Assembly: GCA_012841065.1 (NCBI GenBank)
Contig: DUVI01000024.1
Location: 1-60,941, forward strand
DNA from: Bacillota bacterium
Lineage (GTDB): Bacteria > Bacillota > Sulfobacillia > Fermentithermobacillales > Fermentithermobacillaceae
DNA: 60,941 bases
Reading direction: 5' to 3'
The stretch's first letter is position 1; every line of letters begins with the position of its first letter. Shown here piece after piece: positions 60,298 through 60,941 of this stretch. A program made the translations under genes and the position numbers. The notes below the pieces were generated by a model. That model worked only from the letters and a program-made list of their open reading frames with translations. It was not told the origin of the DNA and did no database searches.

Positions 60298-60941
60298 CAA
60301 GCAATCTGTGCCGCAAGTACATAGGACCAAGACCTTTGTTGTGGGAGATGAGGTTTCAGGCCAGCGGTTGGACGTCTGTGTCGGCCGGACACTCGAACCG
60401 GAAATGTCCCGATCAAAGGCCCAGTCCCTTATACGCCAAGGGATGGTCACGGTAAATGGAACGGAGGTAACCAAGCCCTCAGTCAAAGTGAAGTCCGGTG
60501 ACCTTATCGAAGTGAGAATTCCTCCCCCTGAAACCTGGGATCTTGAACCCGAGGATATCCCGCTGGATATCATATTCGAAAACAAGCATGTGCTCATAAT
60601 AAACAAGCCCCGGGACATGGTTGTCCACCCAGGGGCAGGGCACAGCCGCGGCACCCTTGCCAATGCACTCCTCAGCTACTTCCCTCCGATTTCCGGGGTG
60701 GGCGACGAAACACGCCCGGGCATCGTTCACAGGCTTGACAAGGATACCACCGGAATCCTGGCGGTTGCAAAGAACGAAATAGCCCTGAGAAAACTCCAGG
60801 CTCAGATGAAAACCAGAAAAGCCAAGAGGGAATACATCGTGCTGTGCAAAGGCCGCCTGGCAAATGATCAAGGCATAGTGGACGCACCTATCGGGCGGCA
60901 TCCGGTGGATCGTAAACGTATGGCAGTAATAGAGGAGGCGG
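60287..60941 (+). CDS. rluD: RluD-type 23S rRNA pseudouridine synthase, N-terminal part (3' truncated by window edge)
   Basis: Frame open from ATG 60287 to the window end, 218 codons. Family members make pseudouridines at 1911/1915/1917 of 23S rRNA or related sites. The N terminus is an S4 RNA-binding domain (RLDVCVGRTLEPEMSRSKAQ, RQGMVTVNGTEVTKPSVKVK), then the synthase core with ENKHVLIINKPRDMVVHPGA and the catalytic IVHRLDKDTTGILAVAKN (Asp). MAVIEEA is where the window ends. lspA-rluD coupling is common. Confidence 0.95.
   Translation, partial: MDHSKQSVPQVHRTKTFVVGDEVSGQRLDVCVGRTLEPEMSRSKAQSLIRQGMVTVNGTEVTKPSVKVKSGDLIEVRIPPPETWDLEPEDIPLDIIFENKHVLIINKPRDMVVHPGAGHSRGTLANALLSYFPPISGVGDETRPGIVHRLDKDTTGILAVAKNEIALRKLQAQMKTRKAKREYIVLCKGRLANDQGIVDAPIGRHPVDRKRMAVIEEA

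Noticed and set aside
1-60941. Mobile elements, CRISPR arrays, tRNA or rRNA genes, defence systems
   Set aside because: No transposase, integrase, regular repeat array or cloverleaf was found; gene content is core housekeeping and sporulation.

Overview
The window reads as a chromosomal core region of an endospore-forming, diderm-independent Bacillota bacterium, most likely an anaerobe of the clostridial side of the phylum, with roughly balanced base composition. Support comes from the dense set of sporulation genes (yunB, a bofC-like gene, a spoIID-like gene, spoVD-type PBP, spoIIGA, sigE, sigG, spoIIR), a T-box in front of pheST, a ferredoxin-dependent 2-oxoacid oxidoreductase, the QueH form of epoxyqueuosine reductase and a meso-DAP type MurE. 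No rRNA, tRNA, CRISPR array, transposase, integrase or prophage gene was seen. All genes lie on the + strand except a class A PBP (11.9-14.1 kb) and a small membrane protein gene (56.5-57.3 kb). About a quarter of the genes appear to start with TTG.

Layout. 0-6.1 kb: end of a TrmH-family methyltransferase, the tiny yqzL, a phenylalanine T-box, pheS, pheT and a PolX whose polymerase active site is degenerate while its PHP site is intact. 6.2-14.1 kb: an L,D-transpeptidase, an orphan solute-binding lipoprotein, a DUF421 membrane protein, a thioredoxin-like protein, mutS2, and a convergent class A PBP. 14.3-25.3 kb: tyrS, yunB, nadE, yebC, bofC-like, ruvC, ruvA, ruvB, queH, DUF2905, spoIID-like, queA, tgt, yajC, ending at a strong terminator. 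25.4-31.4 kb: a promoter with an adjacent perfect inverted repeat, a GntR-type regulator, korDABC, the methylmalonyl-CoA mutase large subunit and methylmalonyl-CoA epimerase; these genes meet at succinyl-CoA.

31.4-32.0 kb is a largely non-coding spacer with hairpins and one small zinc-ribbon gene. From 32.0 kb starts the dcw (division and cell wall) cluster, headed by three MraZ boxes: mraZ, rsmH, ftsL, spoVD, murE, murF, mraY, ftsW/spoVE, murG, murC, murA, ftsQ/divIB, DUF881, sbp, ftsZ. It runs directly into the mother-cell/forespore switch spoIIGA-sigE-sigG-spoIIR, with a near-perfect SigF-type promoter between sigE and sigG. The order continues with ylmC, an HlyD-like protein, ylmE and divIVA. 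murD, murB, ftsA and sepF are absent from positions where relatives often carry them.

54.3-60.9 kb: an Asp/Glu racemase, a YtcJ-type amidohydrolase, a convergent DUF1461 protein, a dual P-loop ATPase (PRK06851 type), DUF5665, a TraR/DksA-type zinc-finger protein, lspA and the start of rluD. I found no obviously new defence or mobile system. The most rewarding items are the polymerase-dead PolX, the sigG-spoIIR arrangement behind a SigF promoter, the regulatory repeats, and the unassigned 31.4-32.0 kb region.
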